Source of the DNA: Excoecaria cochinchinensis | Lineage: Eukaryota; Streptophyta; Magnoliopsida; Malpighiales; Euphorbiaceae | Reading direction: 5' to 3' | Assembly (NCBI GenBank): GCA_947683425.1 | Contig: CANTUQ010000003.1 | Span: forward strand, 1,240,001 to 1,304,000 | Length of the DNA stretch: 64,000 bases | Shown here: piece after piece, positions 36,125 to 47,203 of the stretch | Position numbering within the stretch: position 1 is the first letter of the stretch | How the letters are laid out: each line of letters opens with the position of its first letter | Position numbers and translations under genes: made by a program | Notes under the pieces: model-generated | Database searches by the model: none | The model's input: only the letters and a program-made list of their open reading frames with translations | Told to the model about the DNA's origin: nothing

Positions 36125-36250
36125 TTTAAGTTTTTATATATATATTTTTCAGAGAAATTATCAAGGAGCTTGGAGAGCCAAAATTGCCATTTTCATTTCA
36201 TTCATTTTTTTTATATAAATCTTGACTTGGCACTCGGTGTTTACAGGGGG

Positions 36251-37772
36251 GACTGCATTATACCCTGCCCTCTTCTTCTTTTCCCTCTTCTCAGGGTCAG
36301 TGATCTCCTTGAAGTCAATAAGATCCTAAATTTTGTTCCTCCGGGTTCGGCAATAATCTGTCAGGTGCCCAGTGTGCTGATGGTAGTCGCAATACTGATC
36401 ATCTCTATGCCTCAGCTGCCCCTGATTTGCAATTGGCTTAGGTGGTAGCGGTCTCAGCTTACCCTCCTTTGTCAATTTCTCTAAGACCCAGGACAGAGAG
36501 CAGCCTAAATTGGAATAGTACCTCTAAGTTTGCCCACTCTCGGTAGCTGAAACCTCAGCTGTCTTACCATTCCCGTCATTACTGCCCCTATCACTGCCTA
36601 ATCTGTACCCCAACTGGTTCTTGAAAGTCTTCCCAGCAAAGTTACTTTGGCTTGCTTTCTTTGCTAGGTACTCAACCTCTGCTTCGATAGCTATGTCCTT
36701 TAAGGACTCCCAGTCCTTCAACCCTTTCATTCTTAGTCCATCTCTCAGGTAAGGGCTAGCATTCTGAATGAATAATCGAATTTGATCAGTGGTATCAGGT
36801 TTGCGCTTCATCTCCATAACTCGGCTTTTCCAGCGGGTCAGATACTTGTGGAAAGACTCGCCTGCCTTTTACTGCAACAACTCCAAGTCCTTCAGAGTTA
36901 CTTCCATTCTTGTACTACAATCATACTGTCTGAGAAATTCCTCTATCAGCAAATTCCAATCCTCTTTCATCCTTCGGTCTAGCCCATGATACCAATCCAC
37001 CGCTGGGCCGGTTAAGCTCAAACAAAAATACTCAATCTTCTATCTCTTTGTTAAAGTAGTACCCTTCATTACCAACAAGTACTGCTTTATGTGTGTGGTG
37101 GGATAAGAAGTGCCATCAAATTTGGGAATATCAGGCATCTTGAAGTTCTGAGGGACTAGATCATCACTGTCTAGCTCCCGATCCTTAGCGTTCATTCCTC
37201 TTCTTACCTTCAATATCCTCGTCATAGCTTCAAACCTTTCTTCCATTTTTCTCCACATCACATCCTCCGACTTGGGCAACTTTCCCTTTACTACCATCAG
37301 TTCCTCTTGTTCCCCCATAAATCAATCATAGAATTAAGGCCTCCCCTACGCTCGACAGGCGCTGGCACTCTTAGTTCAACCATAGGTGGATCAATTGCTG
37401 CTGGGACATCCTCTCTAGCAGCCCCTTGTTCTTCCTACCCCCCCCAGCTGGAGCAGCAGTGTGTTGCTTGGCAATTGGGGCTAGGGTAGTGACCAGGTTG
37501 CCCATCATTGCCATCATCCTAGCCTCAAACTCTTCCATTGTTTTTCCCACTTCCTCGGCAATCATTGCCCTAGTTGCATCAGAACCACTTGCTAGATTAG
37601 ACATATTTATTTCTACTGATAATTCAGAAGATAATATCTCACTACCCTCTGAAAAAGAATCCAAACTCTGATCTGACACTAACTCTTGCAATCCAAAAAG
37701 TAAAATCTTCCTCAACCGACCGTCAGGACCTCTAACCCACCTGGACGAATCTATGATGGCTGCAGAACACAC
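36251..37772 (-). pseudogene. Gag of element C, broken by frameshifts and stops
   Basis: Minus-strand Tat-type Gag in pieces. The N-terminal part (37600-37371) has TRAMIAEEVGKTMEEFEARM, a helix-rich start. The middle (37318-36860) has the capsid signature FKMPDIPKFDGTSYP, then LTGPAVDWYHGL and LLIEEFLRQYD. The next part (36817-36524) has LRDGLRMKGLKDWESL. The C-terminus (about 36430-36350) has YCDYHQHTGHLTDYC, the zinc-binding-like motif also in A, followed by RTRRNKIQDLID with a stop inside. At least one frameshift (near 37370-37320) and several in-frame stops (near 37040, 36870, 36523) are present. It runs into B's insertion site, beyond which (17400) the PRO-RT spacer follows, so protease is missing. 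Confidence 0.8.
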
Positions 37773-38406
37773 CTTTATTAGGATGATGCATGTTCAGAGT
37801 GCAATGCATGGTCGTACTGGTGCAGTATAGATAAATACATGCAAGCAAATAGATCCTTCCGACCTTATTTCTCCCATACACAGGGTCGTGCGGTCTCTTT
37901 CCTAGGTGAGCTTTATCCAAGGGTTAACAAGGAACCCATTGGACACGTATAGTGCACGGTGAAAAATCGACAGCATATCTCTTGCCTAATGTACATTCGT
38001 ATGAGTGTTTGGCCATTATGTATTTAAACAATTTAACTAAATTAAAATGGACCCACTGGGGCATGGAAGCCTTTGATGAAGACCATCTAATTTGATTGAT
38101 TTTGTTCAATATATGATGGCCCAAATAGCAAGCGCGGTATTATGGTACATTTCACCTAGTGGAAATATCTATTGCCGTTAAATGGGCTTTGGTCAAAGGT
38201 GGTTTTACTTTAGGTCTACCTAAGCATGGTCCCTGCCAATGGGTCTAGCTCACCACGAGCATAGCGACCAATCGGATCTCCATTTGATATACCATTTGAT
38301 GGTACGAGGCTTGGGCTGGTAATTATCCCGACCACTTCCATATAATAAGTGAAAGTAGGGTCGTGTTTTAGGAACGCACCGGGGTAGATAGGGGACCAAC
38401 TATCAC
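37773..38406 (-). other. Untranslated leader of C
   Basis: Inverted leader sequence shared with A and B, for example AGGGTCGTGCGGTCTCTTTC (37883) and ACCATTTGATGGTACGAGGC (38289). No ORF of interest. Confidence 0.7.
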
Positions 38407-38424
38407 TCCCCAACGGAGTCGCCA
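38407..38424 (-). promoter_or_regulatory. Primer binding site, tRNA-Arg type (C)
   Basis: The minus strand reads TGGCGACTCCGTTGGGGA, one mismatch to the tRNA-Arg complement, 1 nt from the LTR. Confidence 0.85.
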
Positions 38425-38604
38425 CTGTAACGTGCGCTGAACCTAGCAAAGGCCATCGCTGAGCCCGCTTTTAGGGGTCGAGGGATTAATTTGTGTCTTT
38501 TTGATCTTGGACATCATGAGTCATTTTGGATGCCTCATTCCCAATAGAACATTGGAAAATATCATTTAGCCTCACGACGCCTTTGGACACCTTTGAGGTA
38601 TTTT

Positions 38605-38635
38605 GAAGTCGCCACCCAATTTACGAGAAATTGGG
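38605..38635 (-). promoter_or_regulatory. LTR hairpin plus PBS-like motif (C)
   Basis: Minus strand: CCCAATTT, loop CTCGT, AAATTGGG, then TGGCGACTTC. The stem is 8 bp and its two added pairs are not present in A or B, so pairing is conserved while sequence changes. Confidence 0.6.
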
Positions 38636-39633
38636 AAGGGTCTCTAAGCTCTATTAGTCCAAACCAGAGATGGTGTTCGGAATTTTACTCTTATTAATGA
38701 CTTAAGTTAAGATTATAATTAAGTTTTTAAGAAATTAAAATTTCATCTCTCATCTCAAGTGATTATGCATTGAATTTAAAGCGCATTTGCAAGCATATTG
38801 CGATAAATAAAGCAGTAAGTAAATAACTAAATTACGAACAAAAATTGGGACAGAACAATCCCCCAAAAATAAATTACAAAACGAAAAAAAAATGGGATAG
38901 AACAATCCCCCAAAATAAAATAAGAAAGTATAAATAAAAAAAATTTGCCCCAAAATTAATTACAAAGGCCCCAAAATGAATAAATAAACACATACAAAAT
39001 AATTAAAAGTGCATCATACATAAACCGAGTCATTTATTGAATTTTAGGAACATTGGTTCCTTTTTATTAACTTAAAAAATTGGAGAACTATTTTTTTTGG
39101 TATTGATTGAGAAAACCAGGATGAGTTATCCCATTTTATGAAAATTAGTTCTCCATTTTGAAGGTGAGATTTTATTGGTTAAAATAGGACATTGGTCCAT
39201 TTTATTAAGAAAAATTTCAAGTTGTTAATTATTGTAAAAAAACGTGATTTTCTATAATACGGATAATTAATAAAATACATTTTTACATACAAGATAAATA
39301 TAATAAAAAACTACAGCAATTAAAATGCAAACCCTAAATTGGATGGCCTCTAATTCTCCAATCCTACAACCCGAGCACGAGTGTAACTCGAGAAGATAAA
39401 CAATTTTTGAGACAACAAAGCAAAATGAATAAAATATTAGTAAAGTAAATTAAATAATTAATGTAATATGAACAAATAAATTAATTGAATAATGTAATTA
39501 AACGATTAATAGATCAATCAAATAATAATCAATTAAACTAATCAAATAAAAACACTTAATTAAATAGAAATAATGAAATATAAAATAATTGCATGCAAGA
39601 AAATGAAGAAAAGCAAAAGAACAAAACAGTGCA

Positions 39634-39720
39634 GAAAACACAGCTGTGTTTTCCTCAGCAAGGCGTCGGGCAGTGTAGAAACACAGTTATGTTTCTTACG
39701 GGACACAGCTGTGTTTCTGC
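39634..39720. repeat. Palindromic ACACAGCTGTGT units (C LTR)
   Basis: 39634-39653 is a perfect 20-bp palindrome (GAAAACACAGCTGTGTTTTC). Related units follow near 39688 (ACACAGTTATGT) and 39703 (ACACAGCTGTGT). Confidence 0.85.
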
Positions 39721-40154
39721 TCTGTCACGTAAAAAACATCGTTCACCGGAAGAAAACACTGGTTTCAATTTAAAAAGCTAAAATCCACAAATCCAAACCA
39801 CATGGCATGCATTACTAACGATAAAACAACTTAAATTAAATTCATACCAATTACAACAATCAAAGAACAGTAAAAAAATATACAAATGAATCATCAACCA
39901 ACAATAATATTAACAATTATTAATAAAGATTAATCAGGCAAAAACTGAGAATAACTAAGCGAATTGAGGCAGCAATATACAAGGAAAATAGGACGAATTA
40001 ATATTCATGCATTTGCGTTCAGACAGGTAAAATAAGAGAAAAAAGAGGATCGAACTATGGATTGAACAAGAGAGAAGGATGATTTGTGTAAAACAAGGGA
40101 GGAAAGACAAAGAAAAAAAAGGATCAGACATGCATGACTCGTGTGCAGTACATG

Positions 40155-40197
40155 CACTGCACGAGTCGTGCAGTGAGCGTACGACTCGTGCGCTCAC
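40155..40197. repeat. Overlapping CACGAxTCGTG dyads (C LTR)
   Basis: 40155-40175 is a 21-bp dyad with 10-bp arms (CACTGCACGA, G, TCGTGCAGTG). 40173-40197 is a 25-bp dyad with 12-bp arms and one mismatch (GTGAGCGTACGA, C, TCGTGCGCTCAC). The core CACGAxTCGTG is the one clustered in the unrelated T LTR. Confidence 0.85.
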
Positions 40198-41059
40198 TAC
40201 ACAGATCGTGCAGTCCGATTGGGAAACAGAGGGAGTCATCCGACGTGACTGAGCGGGCAAAAAACAAGACATCGTCCGATCGAGGAACCAATAATACAAT
40301 CCTATCGAGAGGTCACAAACCCAACAAAACAAAAACACGACTCGAACGGTAGGGCCACGACTCGGACGAGAACAAAGACACAGACAGTATAAAAAAAATA
40401 GGGATGAATAGAGCATCCTCAACAAACTTGGTAAACGCATAGAACATGCATAATTAGAACAAAATCATGTCGATATATCATAACAAATATGTAAAATTCA
40501 TGTCCGATGACAAACAACAACAAACTTACAACAAACAGGTTAATATAATCAAACAACAAATAAACAGAGTATGTATAGTGGGGAGAAATAACAGGTAAAG
40601 CCAAAAAGAAAAAAGAAGAAAAGAAAAGAAAGAAAGAGGTAGAGATCCCAGTATTTACCCTCAGATATGGACGTTAGATTGCAAGTGAAGAATTTCTGGT
40701 TTTCCTTCTTTGTTTTTCTTGAAAATAAGATTAATGCAAAGGCTAAAAAACTTTTGGTAAAATGTTTATGTTGAGAAGAAAACAAAATGTGATTGAATCC
40801 CAAACACCAGGAATGGATTTCCTGGATTTAAGAGACAATCTCAGAAGCTTTTTGAGAAACAAGAATTATTTTCTTGCTCTCAAAACTCTTCTGTGTTTCT
40901 TTCCTTTTTCAAAACACTCTCTCAAATATCCCCCTTCCTTTCAGTTTTTCAACTCCTCTTTTAATATCTCAGACAGGATTAGTTTGTTTCCCACCAAATC
41001 CAACATAAACCCATGTTTTCAAACCAAATCCCCAAGAAAAACGAGAGAAGGGACATGCT

Positions 41060-41205
41060 GGAGCATGGGGCGCGTGAGGCATGTGAGATTTTCATCTCAC
41101 CTGTGAAATGGGTCTCACATGGTGAGGCTGCATCTCACCAACGTGAGATGGGCCTCACAACATGAGGCTTCATCTCACATGGGTGAGATGGGCCTTACCC
41201 CATAG
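41060..41205. repeat. GTGAGAT/ATCTCAC dyad cluster (C LTR end)
   Basis: Alternating GTGAGAT, ATCTCAC, GGGCCTCAC and GTGAGGCT words, about five units of roughly 26 bp, for example CATCTCACCAACGTGAGATG. Confidence 0.8.
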
Positions 41206-41213
41206 GCCCTATG

Positions 41214-42437
41214 CAGACACCGAGTCCCGAGTAGCCTAGATTAGGATTACCCAATGATGAAATTAAGTGCGCCGATTTATAGGCAAAAAGAATGAAAGTT
41301 GGAAGTGATAATTTCCTTGTCATTTTGATTTATTAGGAATGAATAAAAATGTATTTTAAAAATATTTTAATAATGTTTTAAAAATTATTTTGAAGTAAAA
41401 AAAGTGGGTTTTGTTAATTATTGTATTTTTAGAAATTTTTTTTAAAAAAAAATTAGCGGATGTTGCGCACTGGGCGTCGCCTGCGAGCGTAGCGCAACAC
41501 GCTGCTGCGCACGGGAGATACCCGTCGGGTGCTCCGATGGGGGTCTCTCGCCCCCTGTCGCGCGCAGATGGCCTTTTGGCTGCCGAAATTCGTTTTTATT
41601 CATTTTTAAGTGTTTTTAATTAATTGTTTTTTGCATAATTCAATGCTAAAACCCATTTATCTTCTATCTTTTGGAATTCTTCAGTTTTTTTGATATTAAA
41701 ATTAATTTAATTATTTTTATTTTGTCATTAAAATCTAATTTTAATTGGAAATATAAAATGGTTTTTTAGTGAGAATTTGGAGGGGATTATTTTGAGAAAA
41801 ATTATTTTTATTCTTCTTTCTTCTCTCAAACAAATTCTCTCAACTTTTCTAAAGAATTTTTTTTCCAAGTGAATTCTTAAGGCAAAAAGATTAATTTTTG
41901 TTCTTGGGAATTTTCTTCCTTTCAACAATTTTTTTACTTTAGGACAAATAAATTAATTATTTATTCTTGGGTAAAAATTCACTTTTGACATTTTATTTTT
42001 CTAGTCATATTCTTCAAATCAAGACAAGAAATTGGATCTCCTTACCTTCATTTCATCAAGCTAATTTTGAGGGTAATTCTTATTGGCTCCAATTTTAATT
42101 CAATATATATTTTCAATTAATTGGTTAACATGTAAATTCTTTTAGATCTATTTTTTATTTTGTAAATTCTTCTAGATTTTTTATCATGTAAATTCTCTTA
42201 GATCTATTATATTATTTTTATTCTTATTCTTTTATTCAATTCTTCATGTTAAACTAACATGTAATTTTTCTTAGATTTATTTCATTTTCTTAGTTAATTG
42301 TTCATATCATGATTTCCTACTCATATTATTATCATTATTTTTGTTCTTATATCATTGTTATTATTACTTAACATGTTTTAGCATGATTAGCTTATTTTAT
42401 TCTTGAATGACTATTGGGATTGTTCATATTCTTTGAC

Positions 42438-42476
<39 letters not shown>

Positions 42477-42735
42477 TTGTTATTGTTTATATTATCTTGT
42501 ATATTGGATTTTTCTTTTATTTATTATTGTTTTTATACATGCTGAATTCTATGTTTATTTTTTTATTTTTTATTTTATTCATGTTTTTTTGCATGTTGAA
42601 TTTTATAATTTTCATTTTATGTTTGCTTATGCATGTTGGCTTTTATCAATATTATTTTATGCTTGTTTATGCATGTTGAGTTTTATTATTATTATGTTAT
42701 ATTTTTTATGCATGTTGAATTGTTATAGAAAACAC
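41214..42735 (+). mobile_element. D: truncated Tat-type LTR, plus orientation
   Basis: Begins TGCAGACACCGAGTCCCGAG, the LTR start of A with changes, and follows A's LTR layout: AT-rich start, short GC island (41455-41580), long AT tract with AACATGTAAATTC repeats (42120-42260) and (ATT)n (42440-42478). It stops near 42735 without an LTR 3' end and abuts the inverted LTR of H. Confidence 0.7.
42440..42478. repeat. (ATT)n microsatellite
   Basis: About 13 ATT units inside LTR D. Confidence 0.9.
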
Positions 42736-43192
42736 GACCGACGGGCGTCGGTTAAATCTTATTTCCACCAAGAAACAGGATTTAACCGACGGGCGTCGGT
42801 TAAATCTTATTTCCACCAAGAAACAGGATTTAACCGACGGGCGCCTGACCTACCGACGGGCACATGCCAACGGACACGTGTTCGCTAGTTCGAACACGTG
42901 GCCGTCGGTAAACTCACAGACGGCCCGTCCCTTGTGACAAGTGAGACGGGCTGTCGCTACGACCGACGGACGCCCCGCGACCGATGGTCTGACCATCCGT
43001 GGAAGAAAACTCAAAAATTAAGTCAAAATTCTCCCGATTTTCCGCTTCTTTCTATCGCAAATAAAAACCTTTAATTCTTGTGAACTTCAAAGGACCGAAA
43101 TCTCTGAATTTCATCCATCTATTCGAAATCAGGCATTGATTTTTTCATCAGGTAATCTCTGATCTGGACTGCCTCGGGACATGGTGCTTACA
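42736..43192 (-). repeat. 3' LTR of element H, first 457 bp only
   Basis: The minus strand starts at 43192 with TGTAAGCACCATGTCCCGAG, directly next to the inverted PPT at 43193. It contains a GC-rich, CGACGGGC-rich island (42739-43010). The rest of the LTR is missing where it meets D. Confidence 0.75.
42739..42846. repeat. 48-bp tandem repeat with hairpin potential
   Basis: Two full 48-bp units and a partial third. Each unit runs from CGACGGGCGTCGGTTAAATC to GATTTAAC, so CCGACG...GGTTAAATC faces its own complement GATTTAACCGACG across a 20-base spacer (TTATTTCC ACCAAGAAACAG). Confidence 0.85.
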
Positions 43193-43212
43193 GTTGCCCC
43201 CAATTTTGGGGA
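43193..43212 (-). promoter_or_regulatory. Polypurine tract (H)
   Basis: Plus strand GTTGCCCCCAATTTTGGGGA, identical over 20 bases to the tract of B. Confidence 0.8.
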
Positions 43213-43289
43213 GGCTAGTGCACAAGTGCCTAGGTGAGCCAAAATTCTGAGAAAGAAGGGAAAAAAAGCGTACCTAGAGCAATCCTTAC

Positions 43290-43640
43290 CTTCGGGGTGT
43301 TCACCTGGCAGGTCTCGTCTCGATCTGCTCGATGGTTGATCTGTACCGCTAGCCTCAACTTGGCATGCACGGTATGAGGTGAAGTGTCTCTAACTCCATC
43401 CTCTGTTGCGATCTGTTCTATCGCTGGCGCCCCGCTAACCTTGTCTCGGTCTGCACGGTGGCTGGTCTATCCCGCTAGCCTCATCTTGGCCTGCACGGTG
43501 TGAGGTGAAGTATCTCTAACTTCATCCTCTGTTGCGATCTGTTCTATCACTGGTGCCCCGCTAACCTCATCTCGGTCTGGACGGTGGCTGGTTTGTCCCG
43601 CTAGCCTCATCTTGGCATGCACGGTGTGTAGCTGGTTGAT
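43290..43640 (-). repeat. Tandem array in the 3' UTR of H
   Basis: About three units of roughly 125-130 bp. Each has CTCGGTCTGCACGGTGGCTG, CCCGCTAGCCTCATCTTGGC, TGCACGGTGTGAGGTGAAGT and TCTGTTGCGATCTGTTCTAT. The monomer is unlike that of A and B. Confidence 0.85.
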
Positions 43641-44048
43641 TCTGATCTTGAAGGTTGTAGCGTTCGATTCGCTTATCCTTCATTGTAGTTGATGTCCGTT
43701 CTTGAATCAAAGTTAAACAGTGTTCCTGTGTGCAAAGAATCTCTTTGGTTAATTTATGCATCAATTTGGCTTACTTAACAAATTTGTGAGTGTTTTTATG
43801 ATGTCATTTATTACTTTCTATCACTTCCTTATTTTTCATTCTTTTTGTTGTTTTGTTTTTCATTTCATTATGCAATCATTCAGCTTTGATAAGAAACGAA
43901 GCAAAGATGATAGATATGGAAAAATAACACATAAATATGACAATAAATGTTTCTCTACTAAAGAAAAATAATTTTTGTACAATGTATATGCAAATATGAT
44001 AATAACAAAAATGAATACAAGAGAGATGACAGTCAAGCTCCCTAAAAA

Positions 44049-46066
44049 CTAAAGAGGCCGATAGTCTAAGGGCTCCTCTTCTGGATCCTCATCATCTGAT
44101 ATATGGACCGCTTGGGGCTGCGCTGGAGGTATTGAGGGCCCGGCCTCTGAGGCGGATGGCTGACTAGCAAGATCTGTCGGTCCAGACAGCTGAGATGCCT
44201 GAGCTCTAACCTGTGACTGGAGGAACTGCACCCGAGCATGCCCATCTAAGAAGGGCTGCGCACATGTGGTCATGAACCGCAGGCTATCTCTGACAACCTC
44301 TCCCAACTCTCTGAAAGCTCTGCTCAGCTGATGAGTCTGATCACTGGAGGCGGTCCCCATATGGTCCAACCTCTGCTTCGTCTGCTAATGAAACTCCCTG
44401 ATGTAATGGGTCATAGGATGGACGGCTCCATCTACTCCCTGTACTGTGGATCTGAGAGCTTCCAACGATTCCTGTATCATCTGGAGCATCGTATCAATCC
44501 CCTGGGCTGCCTCATCTTGAGAGGTCCTAACCTTCTGTCTCAACTAATCTACCAGCCTCTCCTGCCGCTGTGCCATCTGCTCAAGGAGTCCCGCATGCTC
44601 CTGCCTTAACTGGTCTATGACCCTGGTCTGCTCCCGGATCACACCCTACTGCTGCTCAAGCCTCTCCATCATAGCTCTATCCCGTTCTCCAACCTGAGCA
44701 AGGAGGGCCCTATCCCTCTCCTCTTGCTACGCTCGAAAGACGCAACCATGGAGGTAATAATCTCTGATATGTCCGGCTATAGTGCTGCTGGAGGTGGAAC
44801 TGCCTCAGGCATCGGCTCTGGTGGGGGAGCTGTAGAAGTAGATGCCCCCGGGTCTCCCCTAGTATAGGGATGAAACCTCTCTGAAAGTCAGGGAGTAGTC
44901 CGCTGTACTCTCGAAGATAGAGGGGGAGTCTGTGCCCTCGGTGCCGGAGGAATCGCTAGCAACTCGTCCATAGTAAACTCCATCTCAAAATTGGAGGGCG
45001 TCCTGAGCTCCTCCTGCTCTGGCTGTGGCTGCGGCGACAAATCCTCCTGATGCTGGTGCTGGGAGGCTGACCTCTTGGTGCAGGTGCTGAGGAGGCTGAC
45101 CCTCCTGAAATTGGTACTGTGGTAGCACATCATCCCCGGGCTGATCCTGCTCAGGCTCCAAAGAGGGGAGGCCAAAGGCGCGTCTAGTCTCATGTATAGT
45201 GCGAAGCCTATTTGCCTCGGCCTGTCCCTGTAGCGGCGATATCATGCCCATCTGAATAGTTGCCGGAGCGTCTACATATATACTCTCGTCCAAGGCATCC
45301 CTAAGCCTGTCTGGAGCAACCCCTAACCTCAGCAGTAGTCTGGTGATGACCCCTCCAATGATCACCACCAGGGTAGTCCCTCTAGAAACCCTCATCATGT
45401 TAGCCAGTATCTCATAGCTAACGTTAAGGCGCTGACCCACCACCATAGCCCATAGACTCCATATCTCTGCGGCATTGAGCGACCCTGGGTTACTAGCCCA
45501 TCCAAGGTATGAGCTAGATAACACCCTGTGTAGGTATTGGAGCGTCTGTGAGATCAGCATAGTACTCTTTGCTGTATCGTAGTCATATAGCACTCCCGGT
45601 AGGTCTATGGTAGCTCAATGGTCACGTCGGACCGCTCGCTAGGGAACTATCATCCCATCGCCTAATGGAAGACCCATAGCCTCTGCAAACCACTGCCGGG
45701 TGATGCTGAAGTTATATCCGTCAAACCAAAACTGTACCACCCCGGGCTCTGTGTCTGATCTCTGGAACCCTCCATAATGCAGCGTAGCCAAAACTTGCCG
45801 CACCGCCTCAGGGTAAGTCGGGAAGGCATCCGATAGAAACTCCATCCATCGGCCCTCGCTATCAACGCACCGACCTCATCTGCCATCCCTAAGGCTTCCA
45901 GGAATGGCCTAGAGATGAATCGACTGGCTCGGAACTCCACTTGAGCCAATGCTTTGTATCTCTCTTGAGCCTCAGGGCTCATCCACTCAGGAGCCTGCAG
46001 CTCAGGCTGACCCTGCGGAACACGTCGACGAGGAGGCATCCTGAGATAATAATAAATAAAAAACAT
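44049..46066 (-). pseudogene. Sense extra ORF of H (plant mobile-element protein), broken
   Basis: A long minus-strand coding stretch in three frames. It starts MPPRRRVPQGQPELQAPEW (ATG near 46039), then FRASRFISRPFLEALGM and, after a frameshift near 45840, YPEAVRQVLATLHYGGF, FWFDGYNFSITRQWFAEAMG. After a stop near 45615 come RLNVSYEILANMMRVSRGTT (45430) and a Gln/Pro-rich tail (45190-44900). A coiled, Gln-rich end (44720-44049) carries SDDEDPEEEPLDYRPL before the stop. The pattern resembles the putative plant transposon protein domain found in Tat/Athila-type elements; I am moderately sure of that label. Function is unknown. At least two frameshifts and several stops make it a pseudogene. 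Confidence 0.6.
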
Positions 46067-47203
46067 AATTAGTTATAAAACAAATTGTATCCCAACAAGG
46101 ACATGTCCCAGCCCCTTGCATAAGCAGGTGAGAAAACTAGCGTGGGATAGATCTCAAGTCCCTTCGGGCATAAAAAATGAAATAACAAAGTCAAATTAGA
46201 TTTAGATTAGATCAATTAATTAAAAAAAATAAAAATTTGGGCAGCACCCCGGCAAGGGTGTGCCCAACCTCCTGCACAAAAAACAAAAGCACAGGCCTCA
46301 GGCCTCAGGCCCAACCAGAGTATAAACATTTATCTTCTGATGTTTTAGAGCTAAGCATGTGAAAATCCTATTCTAGGCATATTATAATTAACTGCAAATC
46401 ATATCTAGTTCATTTAAAGATCATGCCTTATCCAAAAGATTCAAAATTATCCAAAAGATTCAAAATAAACTAATCTTAATCTAGTTAACAGTGCACTTAA
46501 TCTAGTCAACAGTGCAATCCAATATTCAAGCAAAACTGGCTAACAATAGTATTAAAAATGACTATTAAAGCAATGTATATATATAGAAACATGCAAAATA
46601 ATAATCAAATAAAGAACAAGCAGCATTTGGGCATTATAAAATTGAACGAATAACGCATTATAACTTATTTGTTGTTTATAAAAACTAAAAGAAGTAGAAA
46701 TAATAAATAAAAATTATTTACCAACCTGTAGTGTGCAAAAAACGGAAACTGAATAAAAAGGAAACCCCGGTAGATGCACGACAACACGAAGATCACAAAA
46801 ATGTAAATAAAAATGCAAAAAAGTGAAGAAATAAGAGAGAAAAGCCAAAAAAACTGCAAAATCCATCGGTTAAGAAGAGAAAAAGAGGAAAAGAAACCGC
46901 TACCCCTTCGGTTACAGCCCCTTATATAATTTTTGTGACCGACGGGCTAGCCGTCTCCAGAAGCGAGCGACGGGTTGACGTCTGTCGCTCCAGATTCCCA
47001 CATTAATGCGCAATAAATGCTTGTGACAAATGTAATGATGATGCATGCATTCTGTCAGGTGTCATCGAGGGACGGTCAGGCCGTCTGTGATGAGGAACGG
47101 GCAGGCCGTCTGTGGAGCTTTCCTTCAAATTCCACCATTTTCTTGAGCTTTTCGACTCCTTCATCATTTCTTGCTTGCTTTTTCCAATTTTTAACTTTCA
47201 AGA
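46067..47203. other. Spacer between the two divergent extra ORFs of H
   Basis: No ORF of note. It holds TTATATAAT (about 46922, plus) some 280 bp before the antisense ORF, GC-richer GACGGGC and GCCGTC words at 46935-46990 and 47065-47120, and AT-rich sequence toward the sense ORF. It is positioned to hold promoters for both divergent genes (inference). Confidence 0.5.

Larger units (their letters stand above)
17401..36245 (-). mobile_element. Element B: non-autonomous Tat/Ogre-like element, interrupted by T
   Basis: Minus-strand element. The 5' LTR is on the right (33699-36245). The PBS is at 33680-33697, the interior at 28633-33698, and the PPT at 28633. The 3' LTR on the left (17401-17694 plus 26439-28632) is split by T. 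TSD is GGGGG (17396-17400, 36246-36250); this lies in a G run, so its length is uncertain, but the LTR ends TGTAGACACC/TGTAAACACC and CGTCACA support the borders. The interior of about 5 kb has no recognisable Gag or Pol. LTR divergence is clearly greater than in A, with many indels in the AAT tracts. Confidence 0.88.
33699..36245 (-). repeat. B 5' LTR
   Basis: 2547 bp, plus-strand ends TGTGACGCGG and CTCGGTGTTTACA. Same layout as the left LTR. Microsatellites at 34720-34790, 34871-34914 and 35093-35131, and (TA)n at 36083-36121. TSD GGGGG follows. Confidence 0.92.
38426..41213 (-). repeat. C 5' LTR, right end cut by D
   Basis: Starts (plus) with TGTAACGTGCGC next to the PBS and continues about 2.8 kb. 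The expected terminal GTGTCTACA is absent, and LTR D begins at 41214. It contains three palindromic clusters: ACACAGCTGTGT dyads (39634-39720), CACGAGTCGTG dyads (40130-40200) and GTGAGAT/ATCTCAC dyads (41060-41205). The 161-codon minus frame at 39955-40440 reads across this LTR and has no family signature. Confidence 0.75.

Noticed and set aside
36170..36448. 92-codon plus-strand ORF after B
   Set aside because: It crosses the B/C junction and is antisense to C gag; no independent support.
40762..41106. 114-codon plus-strand ORF
   Set aside because: Lies wholly in C's LTR, with no family signature.
41214..43192. One complete LTR with inverted terminal repeats
   Set aside because: The two ends match LTR starts over dozens of bases in opposite orientation, so these are two LTRs, not one.
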